From: Sphingomonas cavernae | Lineage (GTDB): Bacteria; Pseudomonadota; Alphaproteobacteria; Sphingomonadales; Sphingomonadaceae | Assembly (NCBI RefSeq): GCF_003590775.1 | Contig: NZ_QYUM01000003.1 | Span: 808,501 to 872,500 of the forward strand | Reading direction: 5' to 3' | Length of the DNA stretch: 64,000 nucleotides | In this document: positions 1 to 9,617 of the stretch, piece by piece | Layout of the letters: each line of letters opens with the position of its first letter | Numbering within the stretch: the first letter of the stretch is position 1 | The notes under the pieces: generated by a model | Told to the model about the DNA's origin: nothing | The model's database searches: none | What the model saw: the letters and a program-made list of their open reading frames with translations, nothing else | Made by a program: the position numbers and the translations under genes

Positions 1-927
1 GCCGACTGCCACGTCAGCGACTTGCCGCAGCAGTTGCGCGCAGGTGACATGCTCGTCTTCAACGACACCCGCGTGATCCCCGCGCAGCTTGAGGGCATCC
101 GCGGCCAGGCGCGGATCGGTGCGACACTTCACAAGCGCGAGGGACTGAGACGCTGGCGCGCCTTCATTCGCAATGCGAAGCGGCTGCGCGAGGGCGACGA
201 GATCGATTTCGGCGCCGGCGTGTTCGCAACCGCCACCGATCGCGACGAGGATGGCAGCTTCGCGCTGGACTTTGGCGGCGATGAACCCGTTGAAGTGCTG
301 CTCGAGCGCGCGGGCACGATGCCGTTGCCGCCCTATATCGCGGGCAAGCGCGCCACCGACGCCCAGGACCGCGAGGACTATCAGACGATGTTCGCGCGCG
401 AAGCGGGGGCGGTTGCCGCGCCTACCGCGGCGCTGCACTTCACGCCGGGGCTGATCGCCGCGCTCGAGGCCGCGGGCGTCGAGACCGCGACGCTGACGCT
501 GCATGTCGGTGCGGGCACCTTCTTGCCCGTCAAGGTCGAGGATACCGAGGCGCATCGGATGCATGCCGAATGGGGGCGGATCGACGCCGTGACCGCAGAA
601 CGGCTCAACGCGGTGCGTGCCGGCGGTGGCCGGCTGATAGCGGTCGGGACGACGTCGCTTCGCCTGATCGAAAGCGCCGCCGGCGAAGACGGCCTTGTAC
701 GGCCCTTCGACGGAGACACTGCGATCTTCATCACTCCCGGTTATCGGTTCAAGGCGATCGACGGGCTCATGACCAATTTCCATCTGCCGCGTTCGACGCT
801 GTTCATGCTCGTGTCCGCGCTGATGGGGCGCGAGCGGATGCAGGCGGCCTATGCCCATGCGATCGCGAGCGGCTATCGCTTCTATTCCTATGGCGATGCC
901 AGTTTGCTGCTGCCGGAGGAGCCATGA
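1..927 (+). CDS. queA: S-adenosylmethionine:tRNA ribosyltransferase-isomerase (QueA), 5' partial
   Basis: Makes epoxyqueuosine in tRNA by moving the ribosyl group of S-adenosylmethionine onto preQ1 at the wobble base; cytoplasmic. The reading frame is open from base 1, and the residues before the first possible start (TTG at 22) already read as QueA family sequence, so the true start lies outside the window. Visible family signatures are [13 protein letters not shown] near the N-terminus, [12 protein letters not shown] in the middle and [17 protein letters not shown] near the C-terminus. The gene ends in an ATGA overlap with the ankyrin-type gene, so the two are probably co-transcribed. tgt, the other queuosine gene, follows after three unrelated genes. 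Identification is firm. Confidence 0.96.
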   Translation, partial: ADCHVSDLPQQLRAGDMLVFNDTRVIPAQLEGIRGQARIGATLHKREGLRRWRAFIRNAKRLREGDEIDFGAGVFATATDRDEDGSFALDFGGDEPVEVLLERAGTMPLPPYIAGKRATDAQDREDYQTMFAREAGAVAAPTAALHFTPGLIAALEAAGVETATLTLHVGAGTFLPVKVEDTEAHRMHAEWGRIDAVTAERLNAVRAGGGRLIAVGTTSLRLIESAAGEDGLVRPFDGDTAIFITPGYRFKAIDGLMTNFHLPRSTLFMLVSALMGRERMQAAYAHAIASGYRFYSYGDASLLLPEEP

Positions 928-2435
928 TCCAGTTGCTGCTGCTCAGCCTGCAAGTGGCGCCTGAGGCAGCGCCGCCAAATTCCTGGATGGCAGACACTTC
1001 AACCGTCGTTGAGCTGACACTTGACGAGAAGCGATCGATCTCCGCCTGCAGGCTGGTAAAGCGAACCAATATTGCGCGTTATGATGACGAGGCATGCGAG
1101 CGCGTGCTGGCGCACCCGGATGTTGCCCCGGCTGTGAAAAATGTGCCGAAGGCGCGCAGCACGTTTCAGTTCGAGCTGGTTTCGCAGGTTCGGGTCAGGC
1201 TGCCTGAGCCAGACGCGGACGCGCTGGAGGCAGAGCATGCGTTGCGACCGCTGACCGACGGCTGGGGCTACACGCCGGGGCTGACCTGCATCGGCCCCTT
1301 GTCGCTACGTCCGGTCAGCGCCTTTCTTGGGAATAATCCGGCGATTTCCTTACGCCCTGTCACGCGCGCCGATGTCCAAGCCCAAGGGCAGGCACTGGCC
1401 AGCTACGGTCGTTCATACAACCTCCTCGCCTTTGGCGATCGACGTTTCGCTTTTCCCGACCTCTGCCGCCGGGGCGAGAACTTGGCTGCCACCGCGATCA
1501 TCGGCGATTTGCCAAAAGGCTCTTCGCTTGATGACGGCAGCGTCTTCGGGGCCATCAGGCTTGGGGATCGCGCCTCGCTTGCCGCGCGGCTTCGCGCAGG
1601 GACCCAGTCTCTGGACAGGGTCGACCCCATGTTGAGACTGACGGCCGTGCAGCTCGCTGCGGCCAAAGGGCGCCTCGATATGATCCGTATCCTCACCGAC
1701 GGCGGTGCAAGGCTCTTCCCGCCTCCGGGGCAAAGTGCGCCTTGGCCGATATTCGAGTTGGCGGTTCGCTTCGGTCATCGCGAGTTAGCGAACTGGCTCC
1801 TGGCGCGCGTGCCGGTCGACCCCATGATGCCGGGGAGCATGAGGGCCGTGCTCAGCGCAGACCAGAATATCGGTACCGCATTTGCGCAATCGACGCTCCA
1901 TTCCATCCTAGGCCGCCAACCGGCGTTTATCACCCATGCTGCCTATGCGCCGTCGGGATCGGATTGGAAAAATGCCTCGGTCGAAACGCGTCGCGCGATT
2001 CTGACTAATGGGGCCTGGCGATCCGAATGCAGCGACTCCGCGAAGCTTCACGGTTGCATGCAAATGGCGCAGTCGCTGTTCGATAGTCCCGAGTTCCTCG
2101 ATCTGTTCCTGTCAAAGGGAGCGTCGCTGGATCGGCAGGAAATCGGCAAGTTAATCGCGATTGCCGCGGGGACCCTCCGTGCCCCCGCGCTCAAGGTCCT
2201 GGTCAAATACCCGTTTGACATGACGAACATCGCCAAATTTGCACCGACACGGGGCGTCACCCTGCCCGTTCCCGAACTCGCTGCGCGGCCGAGCCTCGAC
2301 GAGCAAGCGGAGGAAGAGCGACTGGCGAAAGAGAAGCGAGCCAAGGAACACGTGCGCGCGCAGCGGGATCTTGCCGAGACATTGGACGCCCTCAAGGCCG
2401 CCGGCATAGCCGTCACTTACGCGGAGCTCTTATGA
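924..2435 (+). CDS. Exported ankyrin-repeat-like protein of unknown function
   Basis: 503 residues starting at the ATG inside the queA stop (ATGA overlap); the frame is open further upstream, but that part only shadows queA. Residues 1-18 look like a short signal peptide (hydrophobic [12 protein letters not shown], then APEAAP). Around residues 205-300 there are two to three ankyrin-like units ([19 protein letters not shown] and [20 protein letters not shown]). Eight or so scattered cysteines suggest a periplasmic, possibly disulfide-bonded protein. The C-terminus is a charged E/K/R-rich helix (about residues 450-485). No catalytic motif was recognised. It forms a tight unit with queA and the EF-hand gene, but no link to queuosine is apparent. 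Confidence 0.75.
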   Translation: MIQLLLLSLQVAPEAAPPNSWMADTSTVVELTLDEKRSISACRLVKRTNIARYDDEACERVLAHPDVAPAVKNVPKARSTFQFELVSQVRVRLPEPDADALEAEHALRPLTDGWGYTPGLTCIGPLSLRPVSAFLGNNPAISLRPVTRADVQAQGQALASYGRSYNLLAFGDRRFAFPDLCRRGENLAATAIIGDLPKGSSLDDGSVFGAIRLGDRASLAARLRAGTQSLDRVDPMLRLTAVQLAAAKGRLDMIRILTDGGARLFPPPGQSAPWPIFELAVRFGHRELANWLLARVPVDPMMPGSMRAVLSADQNIGTAFAQSTLHSILGRQPAFITHAAYAPSGSDWKNASVETRRAILTNGAWRSECSDSAKLHGCMQMAQSLFDSPEFLDLFLSKGASLDRQEIGKLIAIAAGTLRAPALKVLVKYPFDMTNIAKFAPTRGVTLPVPELAARPSLDEQAEEERLAKEKRAKEHVRAQRDLAETLDALKAAGIAVTYAELL

Positions 2436-2944
2436 AGCATGCATTAACGATGACAATCGTGACGCTTCTGCTGTCCACTGGGGTTAGTGAGGCGCGCAAG
2501 CCGCCGCCGATCGATCCAGCGCTGCTAAGCGCGCCGACGATTTCGGCGACCCCGGCGGCTGTCATGATCGCCGGGTTCGACCGCGACCAGGATACCCGCG
2601 TGACCCGCGCTGAATTCGATGCGGGGCTCGATCGCTCGTTCAAGCATGGCGACACCAACGCCGACGCACAGATTTCGCTGATCGAGCTCAGTGGCTGGGC
2701 ACAAAGCTGGCTGGGTCATTCGGGGGCGTTGCCGGGGCAATATGATTTCGACCGCGACGGCGACGACCGCGTGTCGCGCGACGAGTATCGCGTCGAGTTC
2801 AACCGTCGCTTTGCAGAGATGGACAAGGACAAGGACGGCGTGTTGGTCCGTGCCGAGCTGATCACCCTGAGCAGCCCGCGTTTCCAGCCGCGCCAGCCCG
2901 AAAAGCCGCCGCAAAAGCCCAATGAGGGAAAGAAGGCCAGGTAA
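2432..2944 (+). CDS. Exported EF-hand calcium-binding protein
   Basis: 170 residues, starting at an ATGA overlap with the preceding gene. An N-terminal signal peptide (about residues 1-21, ending VSEA) points to the periplasm. Four EF-hand-like loops can be read: DRDQDTRVTRAE, DTNADAQISLIE, DRDGDDRVSRDE and DKDKDGVLVRAE. The third and fourth fit the canonical DxDxDG pattern best. The C-terminal tail is rich in Pro and Lys. Such small secreted EF-hand proteins are common in sphingomonads and are usually annotated only as EF-hand domain-containing; a calcium buffer or sensor role is inference. Confidence 0.88.
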   Translation: MKHALTMTIVTLLLSTGVSEARKPPPIDPALLSAPTISATPAAVMIAGFDRDQDTRVTRAEFDAGLDRSFKHGDTNADAQISLIELSGWAQSWLGHSGALPGQYDFDRDGDDRVSRDEYRVEFNRRFAEMDKDKDGVLVRAELITLSSPRFQPRQPEKPPQKPNEGKKAR

Positions 2945-2976
2945 GGTAGGACAGCGAAGCTCGGCCGGAACAATAG

Positions 2977-2989
2977 TTGACATGGTCAA
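2977..2989. promoter_or_regulatory. Palindrome TTGACATGGTCAA before the MarR-GNAT gene
   Basis: A perfect 5-3-5 inverted repeat (TTGAC-ATG-GTCAA) lies 24 bases before the ATG of the MarR-GNAT gene. The flanks extend the symmetry imperfectly to about 8 of 10 positions per arm. MarR proteins commonly bind such palindromes at their own promoters, so autoregulation is a reasonable inference. No protein-DNA evidence is available. Confidence 0.45.
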
Positions 2990-3012
2990 GTAATGGAGGC
3001 AGGGACGGTCGC

Positions 3013-3939
3013 ATGACCGATCCTGCGATGCGCGACGCCGTGACGGCCTATCGCGCTTTCAACCGCTTCCACACCCAACTCGTCGGCGCGCTCGACCCGC
3101 ATTATATGGGCAGCGACCTGACGCTGATCGAGGCACGGCTGTTCTACGAAATCCTCAACCGCGAGGCGCCGCTGGCGTCGGAATTGCAGGAGGCGCTGGG
3201 GCTCGACGCTGGCTATGCCAGCCGCATCCTCCGCCGCTTTGAAGCACAGGGCTGGATCGTGCGCGGCCGCGGCGCCGATGCACGGCAACGGCCAATCTCT
3301 CCGACTGATGCCGGCAAGCTGATGTTCGGCGCACTCGACGACCGTACGCGCGCCGAAATCGAGCTTCAGCTCGAGCCGCTGGGTGCCGCCGGACGCGCGA
3401 CGCTGGTTTCGGCGCTCGACACCGCACGCGCGTTGCTCGGCGACGTCAATGCGCGCCACTGGACGCTGCGTAGCTTCCGCGCTGGCGACATGGGCATGAT
3501 CGCGGGGCGGCAATCCGCGCTCTATGCCGAACATCATGGCTGGGGACGTCCGATGGAAATTCTCCAGGGCGAAGTCACGACCAGTTTCCTGCGCGATTTC
3601 AGGCAGGGTCGCGAGCAATGCTGGGTCGCCGAGCGGGCGGGTCGGATGCTGGGCTCGATCTTCTGCTGCGATTCCGGTGACAATGCCGCGCAGTTGCGTC
3701 TGCTCTATGTCGAACCCGATGCGCGCGGACTGGGGATCGGAGAGGCGCTGGTGCACGAATGCGTCGAATTCGCCCGCGCTTCGGGTTACGCAAAGATCTG
3801 GCTGTGGACACACAGCGTGCTGTTGAGCGCACGGCGCATCTATGCTGCGGTGGGCTTCGAGATCGTCTCGGTCGACATGCACGACGCCTTTGGAGAGCCC
3901 GAACAAGGCGAAACCTGGGAGATGGCGTTGGGCGGATGA
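3013..3939 (+). CDS. MarR-family regulator fused to GNAT acetyltransferase
   Basis: 308 residues from the ATG at 3013, with GGAGG about 14 bases upstream; a TTG 36 bases earlier lies inside a palindrome and is less likely. Residues 1-150 are a winged-helix MarR domain ([30 protein letters not shown] is the recognition region). Residues 155-308 are a GNAT N-acetyltransferase with the acetyl-CoA loop [10 protein letters not shown] and the following YAAVGFEIV strand. This two-domain arrangement is a known bacterial architecture; substrate and effector are unknown. The domains are joined without a frameshift. It sits between the EF-hand gene and tgt, 19 bases before the latter. Confidence 0.9.
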   Translation: MTDPAMRDAVTAYRAFNRFHTQLVGALDPHYMGSDLTLIEARLFYEILNREAPLASELQEALGLDAGYASRILRRFEAQGWIVRGRGADARQRPISPTDAGKLMFGALDDRTRAEIELQLEPLGAAGRATLVSALDTARALLGDVNARHWTLRSFRAGDMGMIAGRQSALYAEHHGWGRPMEILQGEVTTSFLRDFRQGREQCWVAERAGRMLGSIFCCDSGDNAAQLRLLYVEPDARGLGIGEALVHECVEFARASGYAKIWLWTHSVLLSARRIYAAVGFEIVSVDMHDAFGEPEQGETWEMALGG

Positions 3940-3958
3940 CGCCGCTATAGGCGCGCGG

Positions 3959-5095
3959 ATGACCGAAGCCCCCCGTTTCCAGTTCACGATCTCCGCCATC
4001 GACGGCAAGGCGCGCACCGGCACGGTCCGGATGCAGCGCGGCGAGATTCGCACGCCTGCTTTCATGCCCGTGGGCACCGCCGCCACCGTCAAGGCGGTGA
4101 AACCTGCCGATGTGCGTGCCGCGGGCGCGGACATCATCCTCGGCAACACCTATCACCTGATGCTGCGCCCCGGCGCCGAACGCATGGCGAAGCTGGGTGG
4201 ACTGCACGGCTTCATGGGCTGGGAACGCCCGATCCTGACCGACAGCGGCGGATATCAGGTGATGAGCCTGTCCGACCTGACCAAGGTCACCGAGGAAGGC
4301 GTTGCCTTTCGCAGCCATCTCGACGGTTCGAAACACATGCTCAGCCCCGAGCGCTCGATGGAGATCCAGCGGCTGCTGGGTTCAGATATCGTCATGGCCT
4401 TCGACCAGCTTGTGCCGACGACCGCGACCAGGGACAAGCAGGCCGCGGCGATGGAACGATCAATGCGCTGGGCAAGGCGTTCGCGCGAGGGCTTTGACGC
4501 GGGCGGCGAACATGCTGGCCGCGCGGCGCTGTTCGGCATCCAGCAAGGGGCGCTCGATCAAGGCTTGCGCAAGGCTTCGGCTGATGCGCTGATCGATGTC
4601 GGCTTCGACGGCTATGCCGTGGGCGGGCTCGCCGTGGGTGAGGGGCAGGCAGCGATGTTCGGGTGTCTCGACTTCGCACCCGACCAGTTGCCATTCGACA
4701 AGCCGCGCTACCTGATGGGTGTGGGGAAGCCCGACGACATCGTCGGCGCGGTCGAGCGCGGGATCGACATGTTCGATTGCGTGCTGCCGACGCGCAGCGG
4801 ACGGACGGGGCAGGCCTTCACCTGGGACGGACCGATCAACATCCGCAACGCGAAACACGCGGAGGACCTCAACCCGATCGATCCGGAGTCGCCGACCGCC
4901 GGCTGGTCGCGCGCCTATCTTCATCATCTGGTCAAATCGGGCGAGATCCTGGGCGCGATGCTGATGACCGAGCACAACCTCTGGTTCTACCAGCGACTCA
5001 TGCAGGAATTGCGCGCCGCAATCGCCGAAGGACGGCTCAAGGCATTCGCGAACGGTTTCAGGGCACGCTACACGGCAAGAAATACAGGCGCTTAG
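3959..5095 (+). CDS. tgt: tRNA-guanine transglycosylase lacking the usual zinc cysteines
   Basis: 378 residues from the ATG at 3959. Swaps guanine 34 for preQ1 in tRNAs with GUN anticodons, the step before QueA. The base-binding [12 protein letters not shown] and the nucleophile region [20 protein letters not shown] are intact, as is the C-terminal WSRAYLHHL. The stretch between them is odd. Bacterial Tgt, including the Zymomonas enzyme as I recall it, carries a CxCxxC zinc motif just before WSRAY. Here the equivalent residues 308-316 read DPESPTAGW, with no cysteine and about three residues fewer. The reading frame is uninterrupted on both sides. The enzyme may be active without zinc or be altered; see findings. 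Confidence 0.95.
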   Translation: MTEAPRFQFTISAIDGKARTGTVRMQRGEIRTPAFMPVGTAATVKAVKPADVRAAGADIILGNTYHLMLRPGAERMAKLGGLHGFMGWERPILTDSGGYQVMSLSDLTKVTEEGVAFRSHLDGSKHMLSPERSMEIQRLLGSDIVMAFDQLVPTTATRDKQAAAMERSMRWARRSREGFDAGGEHAGRAALFGIQQGALDQGLRKASADALIDVGFDGYAVGGLAVGEGQAAMFGCLDFAPDQLPFDKPRYLMGVGKPDDIVGAVERGIDMFDCVLPTRSGRTGQAFTWDGPINIRNAKHAEDLNPIDPESPTAGWSRAYLHHLVKSGEILGAMLMTEHNLWFYQRLMQELRAAIAEGRLKAFANGFRARYTARNTGA

Positions 5096-5133
5096 CGAAG
5101 GGCCTCAAGACGCGATTCCCTTAGCCTCCGCGA

Positions 5134-5153
5134 CGTGTCAGAATTGTGACACG
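5134..5153. promoter_or_regulatory. Inverted repeat CGTGTCA-N6-TGACACG
   Basis: A perfect 7-base inverted repeat around GAATTG, 15 bases before the start of the 76-residue protein and 38 bases after tgt. The TGTCA-N6-TGACA layout resembles operators of dimeric regulators, and it shares the AATTG-centred TGACA half-sites of the palindrome at 49396-49411. It could also fold as a small hairpin without a T-run. Function unknown. Confidence 0.4.
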
Positions 5154-5168
5154 AGCGGGAGTGGGACA

Positions 5169-5399
5169 ATGCCATTTGATTCGATGCCGCAGGGGAAGCC
5201 CTGGGGTGAACCTTGGTTGCCGCAGTGCAAAAGCTGCCGTCAGCCGATTGCAAATAATGAGCCGGTCGAGAATTTGCGGTTCGACAATTTTTCGGACCAC
5301 AAGCTTGCGGAACTGAGCGGGGCTTATCATGCCGCTTGCGCCAAGCCCTTTATGAGCCTTGCGCGCGCGCTCAAGATGATGTCGTCGCGTCCCTTCTAG
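5169..5399 (+). CDS. Small conserved cysteine-containing protein, unknown function
   Basis: 76 residues with GGGAGTGGG a few bases before the ATG. It has a CKSC pair near residues 18-21 followed by HAAC near residues 56-59, the spacing of a possible single zinc-ribbon site (Cys2-HisCys). The rest is soluble, with no signal peptide or membrane segment. It lies 73 bases downstream of tgt and converges with the antiporter gene. Small proteins of this kind accompany tgt in some sphingomonads, but I cannot name a family. The start is supported by the Shine-Dalgarno-like sequence and by the palindrome just upstream. Confidence 0.65.
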   Translation: MPFDSMPQGKPWGEPWLPQCKSCRQPIANNEPVENLRFDNFSDHKLAELSGAYHAACAKPFMSLARALKMMSSRPF

Positions 5400-5475
5400 G
5401 GATTGATCCGAACGGCACACATGCGCGTCCCGTCGCGACGCGTCGCCTGACCCGTTGTCCCTTGCGAGGTAGAGG

Positions 5476-6756
5476 TTACGCCTCGACAAGCGTCGGCAGC
5501 GGGTGCCCTGACCTGCGCAAGAGACGTTTGAGCAGTGGCCCCGTCATGATCGTGGTCCCCACCGCCATGATGACCAACATGGTGAACACATCCTGCGGGA
5601 TGAAGCCGAGGTCGAGGCCGATGTTGAGGACGATGAGTTCCATCAGCCCCCGCGTGTTCATCGACACGCCGATGGTCGCCGACTTTTCCGGCGAAAGCCC
5701 CGCGAGCCGCGAAGCCAGATAGACCGGCATGACCTTGCTTGCGACTGCTGCGAGAAAGATTGCCGCGCACCATGACCAGTCCGACAGCGAGTCAAGGCCG
5801 AAGATGTTGGTTCTGAGGCCCGTGCAGGTGAAGAAAATGGGGAGGAAGAACACCAGAATGAACTTGCCGACCTGGCGCTGCCACGTTTCGACGAATTCGC
5901 GATGCCTGTGGAACAGCAGCCCGAGCATAAACCCGCCGAAGATCGTGAATATTCCCAGCTTCTGCGTGACGATGCCCGCAGCGAAAACGGCGGCTAGGAC
6001 GATTGCCACGAGTTGGGCGGGGATTTGTCCCTCGCTGATCGGCATTCGCCGCAACAGCCAATCGACGAGTGGGCGACCACCATACCAAAACCCTGCCGCG
6101 AGAATCAGCAAGCCGACGAGTTGCAGCGCCGAATTCGCCATCGAAAGCTGCGCCGATGCAAAGGCCGTGATTCCGGCGAGCAAGATCCAGCCGACCACGT
6201 CATTGGCCGCAGCGGCGGAAATAGCGATCACGCCGGTGTCGGAGCGCGTCAGCGAATATTCCCTGAGGATGCGGCCGAGCACCGGAACCGCGGTGATGGC
6301 GAGCGCGATCGCCACGAAGAGGCTATAGATCAGCGGATCTATGCCAGGCGCGAGAACGGGCGCGGTCAGTCGTCCGAGCGCAAAGCCGACGCATAGCGGT
6401 GCGAAGACGCTCGCAACCGACACGAACACCGCGGCCTTGCGGTTCTGCTGCGTGCGCAGATGGCCGAACTCGAAGTCGCTCCCGATCTGGAACATCAGAA
6501 GCACCAGCCCGATCTGGCTGAGAATCTGGACCGAAGGAGCCGCCGAGGCGTTGAAGATCGTCGCTGAAGCCTCGGGGAAAGCCGCTGTCAGGAAGGATGG
6601 CCCCAACAGCAATCCGGCGATGATCTCGCCGACAACGCGCGGCTGCCGGACCGCGGCGGCGGCGTTTCCTGCAATTCTTGCTGCCAGAATGATCACGATC
6701 AGTTGGATCAGCGTCGCAACCAGCGTTTCTTCCATCTGATGCACGGAGCTATGCAT
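5476..6756 (-). CDS. Monovalent cation:proton antiporter (CPA2/Kef type)
   Basis: 426 residues starting at the ATG at 6756, preceded by GGGGAGG at good spacing; ATGs further upstream lack one. Integral inner-membrane protein with about 12-13 hydrophobic segments. Family features are QPRVVGEIIAGLLLGPS near residue 30-50, the IGLVLLMFQIGSDFE segment, and AANDVVGWILLAG in the middle membrane region. It is shorter than KefB/KefC and has no C-terminal TrkA-N domain, so it resembles the short sodium or potassium/proton exchangers. It is transcribed away from lacI 1 and converges with the small zinc-ribbon-like gene. Ion specificity cannot be read from the sequence. Confidence 0.9.
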   Translation of the reverse strand: MHSSVHQMEETLVATLIQLIVIILAARIAGNAAAAVRQPRVVGEIIAGLLLGPSFLTAAFPEASATIFNASAAPSVQILSQIGLVLLMFQIGSDFEFGHLRTQQNRKAAVFVSVASVFAPLCVGFALGRLTAPVLAPGIDPLIYSLFVAIALAITAVPVLGRILREYSLTRSDTGVIAISAAAANDVVGWILLAGITAFASAQLSMANSALQLVGLLILAAGFWYGGRPLVDWLLRRMPISEGQIPAQLVAIVLAAVFAAGIVTQKLGIFTIFGGFMLGLLFHRHREFVETWQRQVGKFILVFFLPIFFTCTGLRTNIFGLDSLSDWSWCAAIFLAAVASKVMPVYLASRLAGLSPEKSATIGVSMNTRGLMELIVLNIGLDLGFIPQDVFTMLVIMAVGTTIMTGPLLKRLLRRSGHPLPTLVEA

Positions 6757-6794
6757 GCCCGGCCTCCCCATCGCAGCGAATCTCACGGCCGCTT

Positions 6795-6808
6795 GTCTAA
6801 CGTTGTCA
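6795..6808. promoter_or_regulatory. Putative LacI-type operator (AACGTT core)
   Basis: GTCTAACGTTGTCA lies in the divergent interval between the antiporter and the lacI 1 gene. The core AACGTT and the right half GTTGTCA equal those of the site at 19988-20001, while the left arm is imperfect. A likely autoregulatory site for the adjacent LacI protein; based on resemblance only. Confidence 0.4.
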
Positions 6809-6934
6809 ATAATCATTACACTTGGCGCTGACGACCTGCAACGGTGACGCATCGCTGTATTCGCGAATGCCGGTAGCGCTTTGCGTTTGCTCTAGTATCT
6901 CAACAGGGGGCTTTCACAGGTGAGGCAGGCGGGA

Positions 6935-7960
6935 ATGTCGGGCAAAAAGCGTGCAACGATCGTCGATGTTGCTGAAGCCGCCGGCGTGTCGATGAAGACC
7001 GTCTCCCGCGTCTTCAACAACGAGCCCCATGTCCGCAAGGCGCTGAAGGACAAGGTGCTTCGTGCTGCAAAGGCGTTGAACTATCAGCCCAATGTCGTTG
7101 CCCAGGGATTGGTGGGCCGACGGTCCTATCTGATCGGGCTCGTCTACGAAAATCCAAGCCCCAACTATGTCGTCGAGCTTCAGCACGGAGCGCTCGACCG
7201 GCTTCATGGCGAGCGATACCGGCTGGTCGTGCTGCCGGTCGAATCCGTGGCAAATGTTGCGGGCAAAATGTTGGGGTTGCTGCGGTCCGCGGCGCTGGAC
7301 GGGGTCGTCCTGACTCCCCCGGCGTCGGACCATCGCCAGATCCTCGACGAGCTGAGCGAAAGCGGGTTTCCATTCGTGCGGGTTGCCCCCACGCGCTACC
7401 CGGATATCGGCCCGAGTACCATGACCGACGACGTCGCGGCGGCGTGTGACATGACCCGCTATCTGATCGAGCTGGGGCATCGCGACATCGGGCTCATCAA
7501 GGGCGATCCGACGCACTCGGCGACCGAGGCGCGGCTGTTCGGCTTCTCCAAAGCGCTGGCGGAGGCCGGAATCGCTCCACGGCTCGACCTCATCGAGCAG
7601 GGCATGTTCACCTATGAATCGGGGATCGAGGCAGCGCGGCGTTTGCTGGACCGCAGCGATCGGCCCACGGCCATCTTCGCGCAGAACGACGACATGGCGG
7701 GGGGCGCGATCATGGCGGCGCATGAACTGGACCTCGATGTGCCACGCGATGTTTCGATCGTCGGGTTCGATGACAGCCAGATCGCCAAAGTGACCTGGCC
7801 TCGCATCACGACGGTGCATCAGCCCGTTTATGAAATGGCGCGCTCAGCCACGGACATGCTGGTCGCGATGCTGGAAAACAAGCCATATGAGAACAAGCTC
7901 GAGCATCCCTATGAGCTTGTGGTCAGGCAATCGGCGGCCGCGCCCGGAAGCTCCGGATGA
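6935..7960 (+). CDS. LacI-family transcriptional regulator 1
   Basis: 341 residues from the ATG at 6935; a GTG five codons earlier is an alternative. The N-terminal helix-turn-helix (TIVDVAEAAGVSMKTVSRVF) is followed by the hinge and a periplasmic-binding-protein-like sugar-binding domain (about residues 62-341), with the usual IFAQNDDMAGGAIMAAHE and VSIVGFDDSQIAK segments. It overlaps the downstream GPH symporter by ATGA, so the pair is an operon. It probably senses a sugar or oligosaccharide and represses the TonB receptor locus via the palindromes at 9580-9631; ligand unknown. Confidence 0.93.
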   Translation: MSGKKRATIVDVAEAAGVSMKTVSRVFNNEPHVRKALKDKVLRAAKALNYQPNVVAQGLVGRRSYLIGLVYENPSPNYVVELQHGALDRLHGERYRLVVLPVESVANVAGKMLGLLRSAALDGVVLTPPASDHRQILDELSESGFPFVRVAPTRYPDIGPSTMTDDVAAACDMTRYLIELGHRDIGLIKGDPTHSATEARLFGFSKALAEAGIAPRLDLIEQGMFTYESGIEAARRLLDRSDRPTAIFAQNDDMAGGAIMAAHELDLDVPRDVSIVGFDDSQIAKVTWPRITTVHQPVYEMARSATDMLVAMLENKPYENKLEHPYELVVRQSAAAPGSSG

Positions 7961-9264
7961 TCACGCGGCGCCAGGAACTGAGCTATGCAGCCGGCGATGT
8001 CGGTTTCAATCTCATCTGGCAGTCGATCGAACTCTATCTGCTGTTCTTCTACATCGAGACAGCGGGCCTGCCATTGGCGGTAGCGGCCGGCATATTCCTG
8101 CTCGGCGCCATGGTCGACTGGCTCGCGGATCCAGTCATAGGGACATTGGCCGACAGGTTCGCGGGACGCTATCCGCTGCGCGTGTGGGTGCTGCTGAGCG
8201 GACCTTTTGCGGGGGTGGCGCTGGCTTTGGCCTTTTCGGTTCCGCCGCTCGCTCCCGGCCCGCTCGCCATCTACGCCGCCGCCACACATGTCCTTCTGCG
8301 CTTTGCCTATAGTTGCGGGAACATTCCCTATGCCGCGCTGACCGCACGGATGACCGATGATCCATTTGCGCACGCCAGACTGACCGGCGTCCGGATGCAG
8401 GGAGCGGCGATTGGCGGTCTTCTGGCGGCGCTGGTCTATGCGCTCGAATCCGCGTGGAGCGAGAGTGGGACGCACCAGTTCTTCATGGGAGCGCTCGTGC
8501 TGGGAATGCTCGCGCAGCCCTGTTTCTACATGACATGGGCGGGCGTGCGCGAACAGATTGTGACGGGACGTCCGCAGTCGCCGCTATCGATCGCGGGCGA
8601 GTTCCGGACCTACCTCACGATGGTCAGCCGAAGCGCGGAGCTTCGTCGCGTGCTCGCGACGATCCTTGCCGCAGGGCTGAGCACCACGGTGACCTTCAAG
8701 TCGATCCTCTTCCTGTTCGATCGCGATATGCAACAGGGAGCATGGGGGTATTGGGCGGCGCTTCTTCCCTCCATCGCGCTGCTGACGACGGCGCCGGTCT
8801 GGGTAGCACTCTCAAGGCGCCTGGGGCGAGCGCGCTCACTCGCGATTGCCGCTGCGATCCACTGCGCGGCTCTGTTGTTAATTGCGGTCATGCCCGCGCG
8901 TGACATGGGGTCGGTGACGCTGTTGCTGGCAATCGCGATTACCGCGAGCTGCGGCATGTCGGTGATGTTCTGGGCGCTGGTGCCAGCGGCAATCCAGGAT
9001 CTGGAGGCCGATCCGGGCTCGGAGCCATGCGCCGCGCGGGCATACGCATTATCGACCACCACCCGAAAGCTTGGCCAGGCCCTGGCGCCTCAGCTTATTG
9101 CGCTTAGTCTGGCGGTTACGCGCAGCGACGATGCTGCGAAGGGCGGCGGGTCCGTGATTCCCGCGCTTGTGGCCGGCGCCGCCGTGTGTCTTGTCATGAT
9201 GCTGCTCTATCGCCCCGGCAGGATGCGAAGCGACAGGGGGAACGGGCCGCCCGCCGCAGCGTGA
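7957..9264 (+). CDS. GPH-family (MelB-like) sugar:cation symporter
   Basis: 435 residues, about 12 transmembrane segments, inner membrane. The N-terminal LSYAAGDVGFNLIW followed by MVDWLADPVIGTLADRF is the signature of the glycoside-pentoside-hexuronide:cation symporter family (MelB, XynB/XylP-like). Members take up galactosides, xylosides or glucuronides with sodium or protons. It is translationally coupled to lacI 1 and lies upstream of TonB receptor 1, so it is the likely inner-membrane step for the oligosaccharide that the receptor imports. The exact substrate is not readable. Confidence 0.88.
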   Translation: MITRRQELSYAAGDVGFNLIWQSIELYLLFFYIETAGLPLAVAAGIFLLGAMVDWLADPVIGTLADRFAGRYPLRVWVLLSGPFAGVALALAFSVPPLAPGPLAIYAAATHVLLRFAYSCGNIPYAALTARMTDDPFAHARLTGVRMQGAAIGGLLAALVYALESAWSESGTHQFFMGALVLGMLAQPCFYMTWAGVREQIVTGRPQSPLSIAGEFRTYLTMVSRSAELRRVLATILAAGLSTTVTFKSILFLFDRDMQQGAWGYWAALLPSIALLTTAPVWVALSRRLGRARSLAIAAAIHCAALLLIAVMPARDMGSVTLLLAIAITASCGMSVMFWALVPAAIQDLEADPGSEPCAARAYALSTTTRKLGQALAPQLIALSLAVTRSDDAAKGGGSVIPALVAGAAVCLVMMLLYRPGRMRSDRGNGPPAAA

Positions 9265-9579
9265 GGGCCCGCGATGCGTAATCAAGATGACGTTCTGCGC
9301 CGCAGCACAATGACCCGCCATCCGAGCTTGCTCGCCAGCGGAGAGGTTCGGCCACGCCTGTATCGCGGGCCATATCAAAGATTCTGCACATCGATACCAT
9401 GACGAAACTGCTATCGTTGTCATTCAAACCTTTTTGAAATCTTGCTTCACCGCAGGCGAGACACGCGCGATGGGAGCATTTGCGCCGAAATTTTAATATA
9501 ATAAACGCAATGATATAAAGCAAATATCTGGCAATATACTCCGTCGGCTCACATGTGGGCTTGACTGAATCACTGGTTA

Positions 9580-9593
9580 TGGTAGCGATACCG
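9580..9593. promoter_or_regulatory. Putative LacI-type operator upstream of TonB receptor 1
   Basis: TGGTAGCGATACCG is a near-palindrome (GGTA-N4-TACC) 14 bases downstream of a TTGACT -35-like element, where bound protein would block initiation. It matches the TGGTAGCG half found at the xylD and xylX promoters (37125 and 47564 regions). Confidence 0.5.
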
Positions 9594-9617
9594 CTGTTAA
9601 AAAAGTGCGCCGCAATT

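Noticed and set aside
9409-9422. Third LacI-type site upstream of TonB receptor 1 (TGCTATCGTTGTCA)
   Set aside because: Only the right half fits the palindrome family; far from the promoter-like elements, so not listed as an operator.
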